Below are positions 17,484-27,450 of a DNA stretch of 64,000 bases, in pieces. The stretch comes from Glutamicibacter mishrai (GTDB taxonomy: Bacteria > Actinomycetota > Actinomycetes > Actinomycetales > Micrococcaceae), in contig NZ_CP032549.1 in the NCBI RefSeq assembly GCF_012221945.1, forward strand, positions 2,666,001 to 2,730,000. The letters run 5' to 3'. Both the position numbers and the translations under genes were made by a program. Within the stretch, counting starts at the first letter, position 1. Each line of letters starts with the position of its first letter. A model generated the notes under the pieces. That model saw only the letters and a program-made list of their open reading frames with translations, was not told where the DNA came from and did not search any database.

Positions 17484-17504
17484 CCGTCGTGTGTGAACCG
17501 ACGG
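17484..17504. promoter_or_regulatory. Inverted repeat upstream of tdh (candidate regulatory site)
   Basis: CCGTCG (17484-17489) and CGACGG (17499-17504) form a perfect 6-bp inverted repeat with a 9-base spacer, about 20 bp upstream of the tdh start. It could be bound by the divergent LysR regulator or form an mRNA hairpin before the ribosome-binding site. No further evidence. Confidence 0.4.
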
Positions 17505-17524
17505 CCATCTGCAAAGGATCACGC

Positions 17525-18577
17525 ATGAAAGCACTGTACAAGTCCGGGCCGCACGCGGGCCTGGAATTGGTTGATCGTCCGGAACCAGAAGTTGGCGTGC
17601 ACGATGTAAAAATCCGTGTCATGACCACCGGTATCTGCGGCACCGATCTGCACATCGAGGCCTATGACGATGCCGCCAAGGCCATGATCAACACCCCTCT
17701 GGTTCCCGGTCACGAGTTCTACGGCGAAGTCGTGGACATCGGTGATTTTGTGCACGGCGTTAAGGTCGGCGACCGGGTTTCCGGCGAAGGCCACGTGGTC
17801 TGCGGAATCTGCCGCAACTGCCGGGCCGGGCGCAAGCAGATGTGCATCAACGTCGATTCGGTCGGCGTCCAGCGCGACGGCGCCTTCGCCGAATTCGTGG
17901 TGATCCCCGAAAGCAACGTGTACATCCACCGCGACGAACGCATCACCCCGCTGCTCGGCGCGATCTTCGACCCCTTCGGCAATGCGGTGCACACCGCCTT
18001 GCAATTCCCGATGGTCGGCGAAGACGTGCTGATCACCGGCGCCGGGCCGATCGGTTTGATGGCCGCCGCCGTCGCCCGCCACGTTGGCGCCCGCAAGGTC
18101 GCGATCACCGATATTTCCGATCAGCGCCTGGAACTGGCCAAGACCATGGGCGTGGACCTGGCAGTGAATGTCGGGACCACCCGGATCAAGCAGGCACAAC
18201 GCGACTTGGGCATGGTCGAAGGCTTCGACTACGGCATGGAAATGTCCGGACACTCCAGCGCCCTGCCGGAGATGATCGAGAACATGAACCACGGCGGCAA
18301 GATCTGCATGCTCGGCCTGCCAAGCTCCTCCATCGATATCAACTGGGGCAAAGTGGTCACCCACATGCTCACCCTCAAGGGCATCTACGGCCGCGAAATG
18401 TTCGAGACCTGGTACGCCATGAGCGCCATGCTCACCAGCTCGGATGTCATGCGCGAACGCATCTCCTCGGTGGTCACCGACTTCCTGCCAGCTACGCAAT
18501 GGCAGCAGGGCTTTGAAGCGGCCCGCGGCGGCCACGGCGGCAAGGTCGTACTCGACTGGACCGTTTTCGCAAGCTAA
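17525..18577 (+). CDS. tdh: L-threonine 3-dehydrogenase
   Basis: Tdh oxidises L-threonine to 2-amino-3-ketobutyrate with NAD. The 350-residue zinc-dependent medium-chain dehydrogenase shows the catalytic zinc region [11 protein letters not shown] (Cys38) and PGHEFYGE (His63, Glu64), a structural zinc cluster with Cys93, Cys96, Cys99 and Cys107, and the NAD motif [14 protein letters not shown] 17525 with AAAGGA upstream gives the conserved MKALYKSG start; an upstream in-frame start at 17489 has no support. It is followed by kbl 31 bp later, the next step of the pathway, and is divergent from a LysR regulator. Confidence 0.95.
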   Translation: MKALYKSGPHAGLELVDRPEPEVGVHDVKIRVMTTGICGTDLHIEAYDDAAKAMINTPLVPGHEFYGEVVDIGDFVHGVKVGDRVSGEGHVVCGICRNCRAGRKQMCINVDSVGVQRDGAFAEFVVIPESNVYIHRDERITPLLGAIFDPFGNAVHTALQFPMVGEDVLITGAGPIGLMAAAVARHVGARKVAITDISDQRLELAKTMGVDLAVNVGTTRIKQAQRDLGMVEGFDYGMEMSGHSSALPEMIENMNHGGKICMLGLPSSSIDINWGKVVTHMLTLKGIYGREMFETWYAMSAMLTSSDVMRERISSVVTDFLPATQWQQGFEAARGGHGGKVVLDWTVFAS

Positions 18578-18608
18578 GAATTTCTCGCACCAACAAGGAG
18601 CAATCCCC

Positions 18609-19808
18609 ATGTATACCGATCTCAAGGACCAGCTCACCGATGAACTCGACGAGCTGAAGTCCTCCGGCCTGTTCAAGGCAGAACGCCACATCGACTCGGC
18701 CCAGTCCGCGTCCATCCTGGCCGGCTCGCTGGGCACCGACGCCCGCAAGGTCTTGAACTTCTGCGCCAACAACTACCTGGGGCTGGCCGATAACCAGCAG
18801 ATCATCGACGCCGCCAAGTCCGCCATGGACGAGCGCGGCTTCGGCATGGCCTCGGTCCGCTTCATCTGCGGCACCCAGGACCTGCACCTGGAATTGGAAT
18901 CCCGGCTCTCGAAGTTCCTGGGCACCGACGACACCATCCTGTTCTCCAGCTGCTTCGATGCCAACGGCGGGGTCTTCGAGTCCCTGTTCGGCAAGGAAGA
19001 CGCCATCATCTCCGACGCGCTGAACCACGCCTCGATCATCGACGGCATCCGCCTGTCCAAGGCCGCGCGCTTCCGCTACGCCAACCAGGACATGGCCGAT
19101 CTGGAAACCCAGCTGCAGGCCGCCGCGCAGCTCAACGACGGGGCCGGAGCACGCCGCACTATCATCGTCACCGACGGCGTCTTCTCCATGGACGGCTACC
19201 TGGCACCGCTCGAAGCCATCTGCGATTTGGCCGACAAGTACAACGCGCTGGTCATGGTCGACGACTCCCACGCGGTGGGCTTCATGGGCGCCACCGGTGC
19301 CGGCACTCCCGAGCATGCAGGGGTCTCGGACCGCGTGGACATCTACACCGGCACCTTCGGCAAGGCCTTGGGAGGAGCCTCCGGCGGCTACGTCTCCGGC
19401 CGCGGCGAAATCGTCGCGATGCTGCGCCAGAAGGCCCGCCCGTACCTGTTCTCCAACTCGCTGGCCCCATCGATCGTGGCCGCCACGCTCAAGGCGCTGG
19501 ACCTGGTAGTCGACTCCAAGGACCTGCGCGAGAAGCTCTTCGAGAACGCCGCTCACTTCCGCCACCGCATGACCGAAGAGGGCTTCGAGCTGCTCGACGG
19601 CGAGCACGCCATCATCCCGGTGATGTTCGGTGACGCGGTCAAGGCCGCAGAGGTGGCAGGCAAGATGCTGGAACAGGGCGTCTTCGTGACCGCCTTCAGC
19701 TTCCCGGTGGTGCCCAAGGGCGCCGCGCGCATCCGCGTGCAGCTTTCCGCGGCCCACTCGGCAGAGGATATCGAGGCCTGCGTGCAGGCCTTCGTCGCAA
19801 GCCGCTGA
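18609..19808 (+). CDS. kbl: 2-amino-3-ketobutyrate coenzyme A ligase (glycine C-acetyltransferase)
   Basis: Kbl splits 2-amino-3-ketobutyrate with CoA into glycine and acetyl-CoA, completing the Tdh pathway. The 399-residue PLP enzyme belongs to the alpha-oxoamine synthase family: [11 protein letters not shown] near residue 53, VDDSHAVGF holding the PLP-contact Asp/His, and the Schiff-base Lys252 in [16 protein letters not shown] lies just ahead of ATG 18609. It is related to BioF (59.5 kb), but the fusion of position and motifs with tdh makes Kbl the clear choice. Confidence 0.95.
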   Translation: MYTDLKDQLTDELDELKSSGLFKAERHIDSAQSASILAGSLGTDARKVLNFCANNYLGLADNQQIIDAAKSAMDERGFGMASVRFICGTQDLHLELESRLSKFLGTDDTILFSSCFDANGGVFESLFGKEDAIISDALNHASIIDGIRLSKAARFRYANQDMADLETQLQAAAQLNDGAGARRTIIVTDGVFSMDGYLAPLEAICDLADKYNALVMVDDSHAVGFMGATGAGTPEHAGVSDRVDIYTGTFGKALGGASGGYVSGRGEIVAMLRQKARPYLFSNSLAPSIVAATLKALDLVVDSKDLREKLFENAAHFRHRMTEEGFELLDGEHAIIPVMFGDAVKAAEVAGKMLEQGVFVTAFSFPVVPKGAARIRVQLSAAHSAEDIEACVQAFVASR

Positions 19809-19877
19809 CCGAACCGCCGGCCGGTGCTCGTGTTTCAATAGGAACTACGAGTTGGCATAACCAAAGGCGGAGGACTC

Positions 19878-20894
19878 ATGGCGACAAGGGATGATGTGGC
19901 GCGCTTGGCCGGCGTTTCCCCCAGCACCGTGTCCTACGTGATCAGCGGCCGGCGCACGATCTCCGATGCCACCAAGGCCAAGGTGCTGTCGGCAATGCGG
20001 GAGCTGAATTACACACCCGATGCCTTTGCCCAGGGCCTGGCCGGGTCACGCCGCGGCATCCTCGCCCTGCATTTCCCCACCAGCGTGGACGGCTATTCCT
20101 CCACCGAATTCGAGTACGTCACCGCCGCCATGGAGCGCGCCCGGGCGCTGGGCTACCACATGCTGCTCTGGTCCAACCCGATGACCGATGTGATGGGGCT
20201 CGAAAGCCTGGTCGGCCAGAAGCTGGTTGCCGGGGTGCTGCTCATGGAAGTGTCGATCAACGATCCGCGCTTTGACGTGCTGCGCCGGGCCAACATCCCC
20301 TTCGCCTCCATCGGGCGCCCCGATGACAGCGAGGACCTGTCCTACGTGGACAATGATTTCGCCGAAGCCGGGCGCATCGCCGTGGACTACCTGGCCGATC
20401 TCGGCCACCACTCGCTCATGTACATCAACGTGTCGGTCCAAGACCAGAAGGCCGGCAACGGCCCGGCCACCCGCACGGCCCGCGCCATCGGCGATGCGGT
20501 GGCCGGCCGCGGCCTGCGCATGCAGGAAGTCCCGGTGGAGAATAATGCCCGCGGCGGCCGCGAGGCGCTGGAGATCTACCTGGCGATGGATCCGCGGCCT
20601 ACCGCGGTGCTGGCCCTGAAGGAGTTCGCCACCGCCGGCTTCGTCAACGCCGCCGGCATGGCCTCGCTGCGGATCCCCGAGGATCTTTCGGTGATCGCCC
20701 TGGGCGTGGGAGATCGTTCCGCTGAGATGGTCGCCCCGGCCCTGACTACCGTGGCCCCGTCGGGGGAGCGGATTTCCCATGCGGCGGTGGATGCACTGGT
20801 GCAGCAAATCGAGGGCCGGACCACGGGTGCGGTGCAGGAACTGATCACCCCGCAGATGATGGTGCGGGACAGTTCTGGCCCGGCCCCGCGCTGA
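19878..20894 (+). CDS. LacI family transcriptional regulator
   Basis: This 338-residue regulator starts with the LacI HTH (TRDDVARLAGVSPSTVSYVI, then the hinge NYTPDAFAQGLAG) and continues with a periplasmic-binding-protein-like sensor domain. GGCGGAGGACTC precedes the ATG. It lies directly upstream of and codirectional with the sugar ABC transporter genes, so it probably represses them until the transported sugar or its product binds. A LacI-like palindrome is present at 20934-20947 in the gap. Confidence 0.93.
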   Translation: MATRDDVARLAGVSPSTVSYVISGRRTISDATKAKVLSAMRELNYTPDAFAQGLAGSRRGILALHFPTSVDGYSSTEFEYVTAAMERARALGYHMLLWSNPMTDVMGLESLVGQKLVAGVLLMEVSINDPRFDVLRRANIPFASIGRPDDSEDLSYVDNDFAEAGRIAVDYLADLGHHSLMYINVSVQDQKAGNGPATRTARAIGDAVAGRGLRMQEVPVENNARGGREALEIYLAMDPRPTAVLALKEFATAGFVNAAGMASLRIPEDLSVIALGVGDRSAEMVAPALTTVAPSGERISHAAVDALVQQIEGRTTGAVQELITPQMMVRDSSGPAPR

Positions 20895-20933
20895 GCTGCG
20901 GCGGTAATTTATCCGGGGGTTCGCCGCTAAGTG

Positions 20934-20947
20934 TTGACGCGCGTCGA
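20934..20947. promoter_or_regulatory. Candidate LacI-family operator
   Basis: TTGACGCGCGTCGA is centred on CG, as is typical for LacI-family operators; the inner 10 bp (20936-20945) are perfectly symmetrical and only one outer pair is mismatched. It lies 80 bp upstream of the solute-binding protein start and 39 bp after the lacI-type gene. Confidence 0.6.
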
Positions 20948-21026
20948 TGACCTGCGTCACTATTGGAGGGATCATTCGTGCCAGGCCACCGAAGCCGGCC
21001 GGGTACTACTCAACGTGGAGGGCATC

Positions 21027-22388
21027 ATGAAGAAAGCGCACCGCGGGCTCAAGCTCGCACCGGTGATCTCAGTGGCGGCAATCAGCCTGCTTTTGGCCGG
21101 CTGTTCCGGGGGAGCGGACCCCAATGACCCCAACGCATCCGGAGGCTCAGGCGAAGCCCAGGTAGGCCAGGCCGACGGCGTCGTGGACATCTACGGCCCG
21201 GTCACCGGCATCGAAGCGGAACTGCTGGAGAAGTCCTGGGCCAAGTGGTCCGAGGAAAACGACATCAAGATCCGCTACACGGGAGACAAGAACTTCGAAT
21301 CGCAGATCGGCATCAAGGTCCAGGGCGGCGACACCCCGGACTTGGCGGTCTTCCCGCAGCCCGGCCTGCTGCAGGCCACCGTGGCCCAGGGCAAGGTGCA
21401 AAAGCTCCCCGAAGCGGTGCAGAGCCAGCTGTCGAGCAACTGGTCCGAAGACTGGCAGAACTACGGCAAGGTTGACGGCGTGCAATACGGTGTGCCGCTG
21501 ATGGCCAGCGTCAAAGGCTACATCTGGTACTCGCCCAAGCAGTTTGAAGAATGGGGTGTGAGCGTACCGAAGACCTGGGACGAGATGACCAACCTGGGCA
21601 CCGAGATCTCCAAGAAGACCAACGAGCCAGCCTGGTGTGCAGGATTCGCCTCGGGCGAGGCCTCGGGCTGGCCCGGCACCGACTGGATCGAAGACGCTGT
21701 ACTGCGCCAGGCCGGAACCGAGGCCTACGACAAGTGGGTTGCCGGCGACCTGGAATTCACCTCGCCAGAAATCACCAGTGCCTTTGAATCCGTCGGAAAG
21801 ATCCTGCTGGACCCTAAGCAGGTCAACGCCGGCTACGGCGACGTGAAGTCGATCAACGCCACCGCCTTCGGCGATGTAGGAACGGCCGTAGCCAAGGGCA
21901 CCTGCCCGCTGACCCACCAGGCTTCCTTCCTCGAAGGCTACGTCCTTGATGCCAAGAACGCCGACGGCAAGAAGGCCACCGTGGCTCCCGACGGAGATGT
22001 CTGGGCCTTCGTCGCCCCGCCAGCCAAGGCCGATGACCCGGTATCCGTGGTCGGCGGCGGCGAGTTCGTCGCGGCCTTCTCCAACGACGAGGACACCGCC
22101 AAGGTCCAGGAATACCTGGCCAGCGCAGATTGGGCCAACAGCCGCGTGGGACTTGGCGGCGTGATCTCGGCGAACTCCGGCCTGGATCCGAAGAACGCCA
22201 GCAGCGACCTTTTGCGCTCCGCGGTGGAGCTGCTGCAGGATCCGAACACCACCTTCCGCTTCGACGGCTCGGACCTGATGCCAAAGAGCGTGGGCTCCGA
22301 CTCCTTCTGGAAGGGCCTGGTCGACTGGATCGACGGCAAGCCAACCAAGGAAGTACTGGAAAATATCCAGTCCGGATACGACTCCTAG
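21027..22388 (+). CDS. Sugar ABC transporter solute-binding lipoprotein, AglE-like
   Basis: This 453-residue extracellular binding protein of a CUT1 importer has a signal peptide with lipobox LLAGC, where the Cys is residue ~27. The mature part starts after a Gly/Asp-rich linker and resembles alpha-glucoside-binding AglE: WSEENDIKIRYTGDKNFESQ and GGDTPDLAVFPQPGLL are characteristic. ATG 21027 with GGAGGG upstream gives a proper signal peptide; the longer upstream frame does not. It heads the transporter operon behind the LacI regulator and is followed by a strong hairpin. Alpha-glucoside specificity is an inference from similarity. Confidence 0.9.
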   Translation: MKKAHRGLKLAPVISVAAISLLLAGCSGGADPNDPNASGGSGEAQVGQADGVVDIYGPVTGIEAELLEKSWAKWSEENDIKIRYTGDKNFESQIGIKVQGGDTPDLAVFPQPGLLQATVAQGKVQKLPEAVQSQLSSNWSEDWQNYGKVDGVQYGVPLMASVKGYIWYSPKQFEEWGVSVPKTWDEMTNLGTEISKKTNEPAWCAGFASGEASGWPGTDWIEDAVLRQAGTEAYDKWVAGDLEFTSPEITSAFESVGKILLDPKQVNAGYGDVKSINATAFGDVGTAVAKGTCPLTHQASFLEGYVLDAKNADGKKATVAPDGDVWAFVAPPAKADDPVSVVGGGEFVAAFSNDEDTAKVQEYLASADWANSRVGLGGVISANSGLDPKNASSDLLRSAVELLQDPNTTFRFDGSDLMPKSVGSDSFWKGLVDWIDGKPTKEVLENIQSGYDS

Positions 22389-22404
22389 CCACCACCTCGC
22401 ACAT

Positions 22405-22435
22405 CGCCAACGGCCGGGCCTCCCGGCCGTTGGCG
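22405..22435 (+). other. Intra-operon hairpin between binding protein and permease genes
   Basis: A perfect 14-bp inverted repeat (22405-22418 with 22422-22435) with a 3-base loop lies 16 bp after the binding-protein stop, without a T-run. Such structures often stabilise the upstream mRNA or cause partial termination, so that the binding protein is made in excess over the permeases. Confidence 0.8.
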
Positions 22436-22455
22436 TGATGACAGGAGCTTGAACC

Positions 22456-23595
22456 ATGTCTGAATTCTTCCAGTGGCTGGCCGGGGTGCCGCCGCTGATC
22501 CAGGTGCCGATCATCCTGGTGGCCTTCGCCATCCTGATCGCGCTCATCCTCGCCTTCGTGGAAGCCGCCACCAGGGGCGGCCGCGCATTCACCGTGCTGC
22601 GCCTGCTGGCCGCGGTCCTCGTTCCCGTGGCCATTCTCCTGGCCCTGGGACTGTACAACTCGGTGATGTGGGTGGCCGGGATCGCCGCGGTGCTCGGAGC
22701 CCTGCTATACCTCGCCGACCGCCGATCGCGCGAAGGCGCCGGTTCGCTGCTGCAGCTGAGCGGCTTCCTGGCCCCCGCACTGCTCCTGCTGGCCATCGGC
22801 CTGATCTACCCCACGATCAGGACCGCGATCAGCGCGTTCATGGCCAACGACGGGTCCGGATTTGTCGGGCTGGGCAACTTCATCTGGGTCTTCACCAGCC
22901 CCGATGGCGTCACCGCCCTGCTCAACACCCTGGTGTGGGTGCTCGTGGCCCCCGTGGTGTCCACCATCATCGGCCTGGCCTATGCGGTCTTCATCGACAA
23001 GTCCCGCGGCGAGAAATTCTTCAAGCTCCTGGTCTTCATGCCCATGGCCATTTCCTTCGTGGGCGCCTCGATCATCTTCAAATTCTTCTACGACACCCGC
23101 CAGGGCGAACAGATCGGCGTACTGAACGCGATCATCACCGCCTTCGGCGCCAAGCCCGTGGACTGGCTCGGACTGGAACCATTGAACACCCTGTTCCTGG
23201 TGGTCATCCTGATCTGGACCCAGGCGGGGTTCGCCATGGTCATCCTCTCCGCGGCGATCAAGGGCGTGCCGGCCGAACAGCTCGAAGCCGCCGCCCTGGA
23301 CGGCGCCAGCCCATGGCAGCGGTTCGCCAACGTCACCCTGCCGGGGATCCGCTCCTCGGTAGTGGTCGTATTAACAACCATTTCCATCGCCTCGCTCAAG
23401 GTCTTCGACATCGTCTCCTCGATGACCGGCGGCCGCTCCGATACCACCGTGCTGGCCTTCGAAATGGTCCGCCAATTCCAGCTCGGCGCACGCACCGGCT
23501 ACAGCTCGGCCCTGGCGGTCATCCTGTTCATCCTGGTGCTGCCGATCATCATCTACAACGTGCGTCAGCATAAAAAGCAAAGGGGAATCCGATGA
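22456..23595 (+). CDS. Sugar ABC transporter permease, AglF/MalF-like
   Basis: This 379-residue membrane protein has about eight predicted transmembrane segments, the first two forming an N-terminal extension typical of MalF/AglF-type subunits. The EAA loop that contacts the ATPase is [25 protein letters not shown] precedes ATG 22456. Its last four bases overlap the next permease start (ATGA), so the two are translationally coupled and form the heterodimeric channel of a CUT1 importer. No ATPase gene is in the operon; a shared MsiK-like ATPase elsewhere is expected in actinobacteria. Confidence 0.93.
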   Translation: MSEFFQWLAGVPPLIQVPIILVAFAILIALILAFVEAATRGGRAFTVLRLLAAVLVPVAILLALGLYNSVMWVAGIAAVLGALLYLADRRSREGAGSLLQLSGFLAPALLLLAIGLIYPTIRTAISAFMANDGSGFVGLGNFIWVFTSPDGVTALLNTLVWVLVAPVVSTIIGLAYAVFIDKSRGEKFFKLLVFMPMAISFVGASIIFKFFYDTRQGEQIGVLNAIITAFGAKPVDWLGLEPLNTLFLVVILIWTQAGFAMVILSAAIKGVPAEQLEAAALDGASPWQRFANVTLPGIRSSVVVVLTTISIASLKVFDIVSSMTGGRSDTTVLAFEMVRQFQLGARTGYSSALAVILFILVLPIIIYNVRQHKKQRGIR

Positions 23596-24539
23596 GCACC
23601 GTCAGTGAATCCTCTCGCCGCCTGATGAGGGCCACCGAAAAAGCCAGCGGGAAGCTGCGCAAAGCCACCACTTCGCGCGGGGCCACGGTGGCGGCTTTCA
23701 TCATCGCCGCCATCTGGACCATTCCGACCTTCGGCCTCTTTGTCTCTTCCTTCAGGCAGGCAGATGACATCAAGAGCTCCGGCTGGTGGACCGCGCTGTC
23801 CAACCCCTCCTTCACGCTGGATAACTACGTGCAGGCCTTCTCCTCGGGAGACAGCCTGCCATTATCCAAGGCGTTTTTGAATTCGCTGGTCATCACCATT
23901 CCAGCGGCGATCGTTCCGATCATCATCGCCAGCCTGGCGGCCTACGCTTTTGCCTGGATCAATTTCAAGGGGCGCAACACGCTCTTCGTCCTGGTATTCG
24001 CCCTGCAGATCGTGCCGATCCAGATGGCCCTGGTTCCCCTGCTCCAGCTCTTCTCCGATGGCCTGAAAATCGGCGGGCTGTATATCCTGCCTGGCCTTGG
24101 CGTCAACGGCCTGGATGGGGCCTATGCGAAGGTATGGATCGCGCACACGATCTTCGCTTTGCCGCTGGCGATCTTCATGCTGCACAACTTCATCTCGGAG
24201 ATCCCCGACGAAGTGATCGAGGCGGCCCGCGTGGACGGTGCCGGGCATGGCAAGATCTTCTCGAAAATCGTCCTTCCGCTTTCGATGCCGGCGATCGCCT
24301 CCTTTGGCATTTTCCAGTTCCTCTGGGTGTGGAATGACCTGCTGGTCGCCACGGTATTCACTTCCGGCGGCGGCCTGCCGATCACCAAGGCGCTGCAGGA
24401 TCTGTCGGGAACCTACGGGCAATCCTGGGAACTGCTCACCGCCGGTGCCTTCATCTCGATGATCATCCCGCTGGTGGTCTTCTTCGCCCTGCAGCGCTAC
24501 TTCGTCCGTGGCCTGCTGGCAGGTGCCACCAAGGGGTAG
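23592..24539 (+). CDS. Sugar ABC transporter permease, AglG/MalG-like
   Basis: This 315-residue second permease has six or so transmembrane helices, including [20 protein letters not shown] at helix 1 and its periplasmic loop. The EAA motif is [20 protein letters not shown]. It overlaps the preceding permease by four bases. The protein pairs with the AglF-like subunit. The operon ends here, followed by a 14-bp stem-loop at 24559. No sugar hydrolase or kinase follows, so the carbohydrate is not revealed by context. Confidence 0.93.
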   Translation: MSTVSESSRRLMRATEKASGKLRKATTSRGATVAAFIIAAIWTIPTFGLFVSSFRQADDIKSSGWWTALSNPSFTLDNYVQAFSSGDSLPLSKAFLNSLVITIPAAIVPIIIASLAAYAFAWINFKGRNTLFVLVFALQIVPIQMALVPLLQLFSDGLKIGGLYILPGLGVNGLDGAYAKVWIAHTIFALPLAIFMLHNFISEIPDEVIEAARVDGAGHGKIFSKIVLPLSMPAIASFGIFQFLWVWNDLLVATVFTSGGGLPITKALQDLSGTYGQSWELLTAGAFISMIIPLVVFFALQRYFVRGLLAGATKG

Positions 24540-24558
24540 CGGCAAGCTCCAGGCACAT

Positions 24559-24589
24559 CGAGGGTCCCGGAATTTTTCCGGGACCCTCG
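24559..24589 (+). terminator. Stem-loop terminator of the sugar transporter operon
   Basis: Perfect 14-bp stem (24559-24572 with 24576-24589) with a TTT loop, 19 bp after the last permease gene. There is no classical T-run downstream, as is common in actinobacteria. Confidence 0.8.
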
Positions 24590-24662
24590 CTCTGTCTGAA
24601 ATCCCGGATCTGAATCGATGCTGAACGCAGACCTGCGCGGGCCGGGGAAGTAGGCTCGGAAC

Positions 24663-25853
24663 ATGGCTACAACACTGCTGGCGAATATCGAGCAACTATC
24701 CACCGTTGATGCTGCCGGACGCGTGCTGGAAAATGCCGCGGTGCTCATCGAGGACGATAAGATCGCCTGGATCGGTCCAGCAGCAGATGCCCCGCAGGCC
24801 GATGCCATCACCGACCTCTCGGGGCGCAGCGTGCTCCCGGGCTGGGTCGACTCGCACAGCCACCTCATTTTCGGAGGCGACCGCGCCGAGGAATTCGTCG
24901 CCCGCATGGCCGGCCAATCCTATGCTGCCGGCGGCATCGCGGTGACCACCTCAGCCACCAGGAGCCTGGGCGATCAACAGCTCGCCGATCTCGTCTCCGC
25001 CCGCCGCGCCCAAGCCCTGTCCATGGGGACCACCTGGATGGAAACCAAAACCGGCTATGGCCTGGAGCTGGCCGAAGAACTGCGCCACGCGCAGCTAGGC
25101 CGCCCGATGGTGGATACCCTGACCTTCCTCGGAGCGCACCTGGTCCCTTCCGGTTCCGACGCCGATCAATATACCGAACTTGTCGCAGGCCCCATGCTCG
25201 AAGCGGTAGCCGAGCACATCGACTTCGTCGACGTTTTTTGCGAGCGCGGCGCCTTCAATGAAGAGCAAACCCGTCGAGTACTGTACGCTGCCCAAAGCCG
25301 CGGGATCGCTACCAAAGTCCATGGCAACCAATTGGGTCCAGGCCCGGGCGTAAAGCTGGCAGTTGAATTCGGCAGCCACTCGGTCGACCACGTCAACTAT
25401 CTTGATGATTCCGATATCCAGGCGCTTGCCGGAAGCTGGGAGCGCTGGGACCGGGCGGGAAGAACCGGAAAGCCAGGAACCGTCGCCACCTGCCTGCCGG
25501 CGTGCGACCTATCCACCCGTCAGCCTCTGGCACCAGGTCGAGAGCTCTTGGACGCCGGAGTGCCTATCGCGCTGGCCAGCAACTGCAATCCCGGCACCAG
25601 CTACACGAGCAATATGAACTTCTGCGTGGCCACCGCGGTGCTGCAGATGAACTTGACCTTGGCCGAAGCCATCGAGGCTGCCACCTACGGGGGAGCGCTG
25701 GCCCTCGGAGTCCAAGACGAAGTGGGATCTCTCGAAGTCGGTAAGCGTGCAGACCTGCTCGTTCTTGATGCGCCGGCTGCCGCGCACCTGGCATATCGTC
25801 CCGGGATGAACCTGACCCACAGCGTGTACCGCGCTGGCCAATTGGTGTTCTGA
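24663..25853 (+). CDS. hutI: Imidazolonepropionase
   Basis: HutI hydrolyses 4-imidazolone-5-propionate to N-formimino-L-glutamate, the third step of histidine degradation. The 396-residue amidohydrolase has the metal-binding SHSHLIFGGDRAEEF segment, METKTGYGLE, KVHGNQLGPG and SNCNPGTSYTSNM, which match the family. It is cytoplasmic and zinc or iron dependent. The gene stands alone here: no hutH, hutU or hutG is adjacent, so the rest of the pathway must be elsewhere. A hutD-like gene lies 13 kb away. Confidence 0.93.
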   Translation: MATTLLANIEQLSTVDAAGRVLENAAVLIEDDKIAWIGPAADAPQADAITDLSGRSVLPGWVDSHSHLIFGGDRAEEFVARMAGQSYAAGGIAVTTSATRSLGDQQLADLVSARRAQALSMGTTWMETKTGYGLELAEELRHAQLGRPMVDTLTFLGAHLVPSGSDADQYTELVAGPMLEAVAEHIDFVDVFCERGAFNEEQTRRVLYAAQSRGIATKVHGNQLGPGPGVKLAVEFGSHSVDHVNYLDDSDIQALAGSWERWDRAGRTGKPGTVATCLPACDLSTRQPLAPGRELLDAGVPIALASNCNPGTSYTSNMNFCVATAVLQMNLTLAEAIEAATYGGALALGVQDEVGSLEVGKRADLLVLDAPAAAHLAYRPGMNLTHSVYRAGQLVF

Positions 25854-25934
25854 GGCAGTTCAAACCGCCGACTTGTTCTGACCGGTTCGCCGAAAATCTG
25901 GCAGTCAATTAGCCATTCGTGATAGACAAGAACC

Positions 25935-26432
25935 ATGGCTAATACTGCTTTTAAGGGAACTCCCGTACAGACCATTGGTGAACTGCCAGCCGTAGGCTCG
26001 CAGGCTCCATCATTCACCCTCACCGACACCGGCCTTGCAGATGTCACCAGCGAATCGCTGGCTGGCCGCCGCGTTGTCCTGAACATCTTCCCATCGGTTG
26101 ATACCGGCGTGTGCGCTGCCAGCGTTCGCCGCTTCAACGAACTGGCTGCCGGCCTGGAGAACACCACCGTCGTGTGCGTATCCGCTGACCTTCCATTCGC
26201 ACTGGGCCGCTTCTGCGGTGCCGAGGATATCGAGAACGTCACCGCCGCTTCGGTCTTCCGCTCGGACTTCGGTTCGGACTACGGCGTCACCCAGATCGAC
26301 GGCCCGCTGGCCGGCCTGCTGGCGCGCTCGGTCATCGTCTTGGACGAAGCCGGAAAGGTGACCTACACCCAGGTAGTTCCTGAGATCACCACCGAGCCAG
26401 ACTACGATGCAGCAATCGCAGCACTGAGCTAA
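25935..26432 (+). CDS. tpx: Thiol peroxidase (atypical 2-Cys peroxiredoxin)
   Basis: Tpx reduces hydroperoxides with thioredoxin. The 165-residue protein shows the peroxidatic Cys60 in [15 protein letters not shown] and the resolving Cys94 in [12 protein letters not shown], both at the standard spacing of the family. The N terminus [13 protein letters not shown] is also typical. It forms a single-gene unit, followed by a bidirectional hairpin terminator that separates it from the convergent kinase gene. Confidence 0.96.
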   Translation: MANTAFKGTPVQTIGELPAVGSQAPSFTLTDTGLADVTSESLAGRRVVLNIFPSVDTGVCAASVRRFNELAAGLENTTVVCVSADLPFALGRFCGAEDIENVTAASVFRSDFGSDYGVTQIDGPLAGLLARSVIVLDEAGKVTYTQVVPEITTEPDYDAAIAALS

Positions 26433-26439
26433 ACCGCAC

Positions 26440-26476
26440 AAAGGCCCATCCACGCTTCGAGCTTGGATGGGCCTTT
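26440..26476. terminator. Bidirectional terminator between tpx and the convergent kinase gene
   Basis: A 13-bp perfect inverted repeat (AAAGGCCCATCCA at 26440-26452 with its complement at 26464-26476) with a short loop gives a T-rich end on both strands. It lies 8 bp after the tpx stop. Confidence 0.88.
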
Positions 26477-26493
26477 GCTGTACCTGGCCGAGA

Positions 26494-27384
26494 CTACAGC
26501 TCGCGCAGCAGTTCGCAGGTCCTGCCTAAAAACAGTTGGGCCAACTCTTCTCTTGGACTCACCGACGTGAAAACTCCCGCCAACATCAGGGCCGCGTCCA
26601 GCCGCAGAATCCTCCATGCCGCGGTGGATTCGTCAACCACTCCGGATTCCCGCCGATAGCCTTCGACGATGTCCGTGTAGTCCAGTCCATTTTCCGTGAT
26701 GGCCGAGTATTCCTGAATGCGGGCGAGTTCCACTTCCGGTGCCGCAGTCAGCGCGTTGCTCCAATCAATTAATGCTTTGGGTGCGCCGTCTATCACTCGG
26801 ATGTTCTGCCGGCGGATATCCATGTGCAACAAGCTGACTCGACGTAATGACTTTTCAAGTAGTGCGATCAGCGCTGTTTCCTGGGGCAACGAGGGCATCT
26901 GATGTTGTGCGCTGAGCCGCGAGTAACGATGAGAAATGCGTTGGCCGAGGTAACGATAAATGTTCGCGTGTTGGCTGGCTTCATCAATAGGTGGTTCCTG
27001 CTGATGCATCTGTGCCAGCACGGCGCCCACGGCATGCTGATCTAAGGGCGTTCCATCGTCGTCGATGATTTCTGTGATCAACACCGGATAGCCATCTTGG
27101 ACAACCAATTGCTCCGGACGGGCAGAAGGCACGCCGTGATCTACCGCCCACGCGCTGAGCTTCAGCTCCTTATGCTGAAGGTCTCGCGCCGGAATCTTCG
27201 GATTATTTGCGGTATCAAAAACTCGTGCACGCGGGACACGGTAACTTTCGCGCCGTTTTTCCGTGGCCGCGATGAAAAACAGAAATTCAACACCCTCGCC
27301 AGCAAGGAATATGTCGTTCGCTCCTCGTCGATTGGCCAGGCGCGTGGCCGCCGTCGAGGCACTGATCGCTACTGGGTAAGACAT
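26494..27384 (-). CDS. APH-fold phosphotransferase (unknown substrate)
   Basis: This 296-residue protein has an APH/fructosamine-kinase-like fold. The catalytic loop is LLHMDIRRQNIRV (HxDxxxxN) and the metal motif is KALIDWSNALTAAP. The ATP-lobe is recognisable but divergent, with FLAGEGVEFLFFIAATEKRRESYRV-like features in its first 60 residues. Its substrate is unknown. It is convergent with tpx and separated from it by a terminator, and the lipoprotein and second kinase further upstream on the same strand are 66 bp or more away. Confidence 0.82.
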   Translation of the reverse strand: MSYPVAISASTAATRLANRRGANDIFLAGEGVEFLFFIAATEKRRESYRVPRARVFDTANNPKIPARDLQHKELKLSAWAVDHGVPSARPEQLVVQDGYPVLITEIIDDDGTPLDQHAVGAVLAQMHQQEPPIDEASQHANIYRYLGQRISHRYSRLSAQHQMPSLPQETALIALLEKSLRRVSLLHMDIRRQNIRVIDGAPKALIDWSNALTAAPEVELARIQEYSAITENGLDYTDIVEGYRRESGVVDESTAAWRILRLDAALMLAGVFTSVSPREELAQLFLGRTCELLREL

Positions 27385-27450
27385 CTGTTTCCTGTCCGTT
27401 GGCTACGGAAATTTGATTTTGTAATTGGTGGCTCAAAATTCCCCTGCACG

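Noticed and set aside
17519..19838. Long reverse-strand open frames antisense to tdh and kbl
   Set aside because: They mirror high-GC codon positions of two certain forward genes.
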